Source: SYFI01 sp046095485
Lineage (GTDB): Bacteria; Actinomycetota; Thermoleophilia; Miltoncostaeales; Miltoncostaeaceae
Direction: 5' to 3'
Assembly: GCA_046095485.1 (NCBI GenBank)
Contig: JBJTJN010000035.1
Coordinates: forward strand, 1 to 6,418
DNA: 6,418 nt
The notes beneath the pieces are model-generated. The model was not told where the DNA came from. It was given only the letters and a program-made list of their open reading frames with translations, and did not search any database. Position numbers and translations under genes: made by a program. The first letter of the stretch is position 1. Every line of letters begins with the position of its first letter. Below are positions 6,111 through 6,418 of this stretch, in pieces.

Positions 6111-6418
6111 CCACGAGCCCCCAGCGCTGGTTCACCCAGCGCTCCAGGCGCGTGAAGAACAGCTGCTCGGTGACGATGCCCACCACGAGGATCCCCAGGA
6201 ACACGGCCATCACGACCTCGAGCGCGCCGCTCTCGCGCCCGAGCTCCAGCACGCCGCCCAGGCCCGCGGCGCCGGTGACCACGATCTCCGCGGCCATCAG
6301 CGCGCGCCACGCGAACGACCAGCCCATCTTCAGGCCGGTCACCAGCGACGGCACGATGGCCGGGAATATCAGGGTGCGCTGCATGAACAGCCCCTTCGCC
6401 CCGAGCGCCTTGCCCGCC
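6100..6418 (-). CDS. ABC transporter permease (SsuC/TauC-like), C-terminal part (5' end outside window)
   Basis: The frame is open from the window edge and ends at TAG 6102-6100; about 106 residues are visible. It opens with AGKALGAKGLFMQRTLIFPA, matching the cytoplasmic EAA loop of binding-protein-dependent permeases (EAA, then G, then a hydrophobic-Pro end) that docks to the ATPase. Two hydrophobic segments follow, around VTGLKMGWSFAWRALMAAEIVVT and LEVVMAVFLGILVVGIVTEQ, then a basic cytoplasmic end (RLERWVNQRW). Inner-membrane position is expected. It forms the importer channel with the lipoprotein gene that follows, with an 11-base overlap suggesting coupled translation. The upstream half, including earlier membrane helices, is outside the window. 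The family call is secure, the transported substrate not. Confidence 0.88.
   Translation of the reverse strand, partial: AGKALGAKGLFMQRTLIFPAIVPSLVTGLKMGWSFAWRALMAAEIVVTGAAGLGGVLELGRESGALEVVMAVFLGILVVGIVTEQLFFTRLERWVNQRWGLVGAR

Noticed and set aside
4465..6155. Long plus-strand open frames (4465-5820 and 5025-6155)
   Set aside because: They are antisense to parA, the binding protein and the permease end, with shadow-type composition and no recognisable domains.
1..6418. tRNA, rRNA, CRISPR arrays, insertion sequences or phage sites
   Set aside because: I looked for cloverleaf-like, repeat-spacer, transposase and terminal-repeat patterns and saw none; nearly all of the window is coding.

Overview
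The window is a high-GC (roughly 70% by eye), densely packed bacterial chromosome segment with eight protein genes and almost no intergenic space. Several genes start with GTG, and neighbouring reading frames often overlap by a few bases. Base composition, long ORF shadows on the non-coding strands and the style of the FtsZ and ParA proteins suggest a high-GC actinobacterium-like organism, perhaps of the Thermoleophilia type. The taxonomic guess is weak because no rRNA or other strong marker is present.

Left part, plus strand (1-905): the 3' end of a YgfZ/GcvT-like folate-binding Fe-S maintenance protein with its KGCYLGQE signature, followed by a small protein with two membrane helices and a charged helical cytoplasmic tail. 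The tail protein ends in a CTAG that is also the stop of the convergent gene on the other strand.

Central part, minus strand (5040 down to 902): parA-family ATPase, then ftsZ, then a cytoplasmic gamma-glutamyltransferase-like Ntn hydrolase, then an unrecognised 100-residue protein. The parA/ftsZ and ggt/small-protein junctions are both 4-base GTGA stop-start overlaps, and ftsZ and ggt are 13 bases apart, so the four genes look like one translationally coupled operon led by the strong GGAGG site before parA. FtsZ beside a ParA-type ATPase instead of in a cell-wall (dcw) cluster is the most interesting feature. It suggests an ATPase that positions or regulates the division ring, in the manner of PomZ, MipZ or MinD, but this is inference.

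Right part, minus strand (6418 down to 5115): the C-terminal part of an ABC-importer permease and its lipoprotein substrate-binding protein of the nitrate/sulfonate/taurine (SsuA/NMT1-like) type, overlapping by 11 bases. A 7-bp GC-rich hairpin follows the binding-protein stop and may separate this transport operon from the parA-ftsZ run. No RNA genes, CRISPR arrays, insertion sequences or integration sites were seen.
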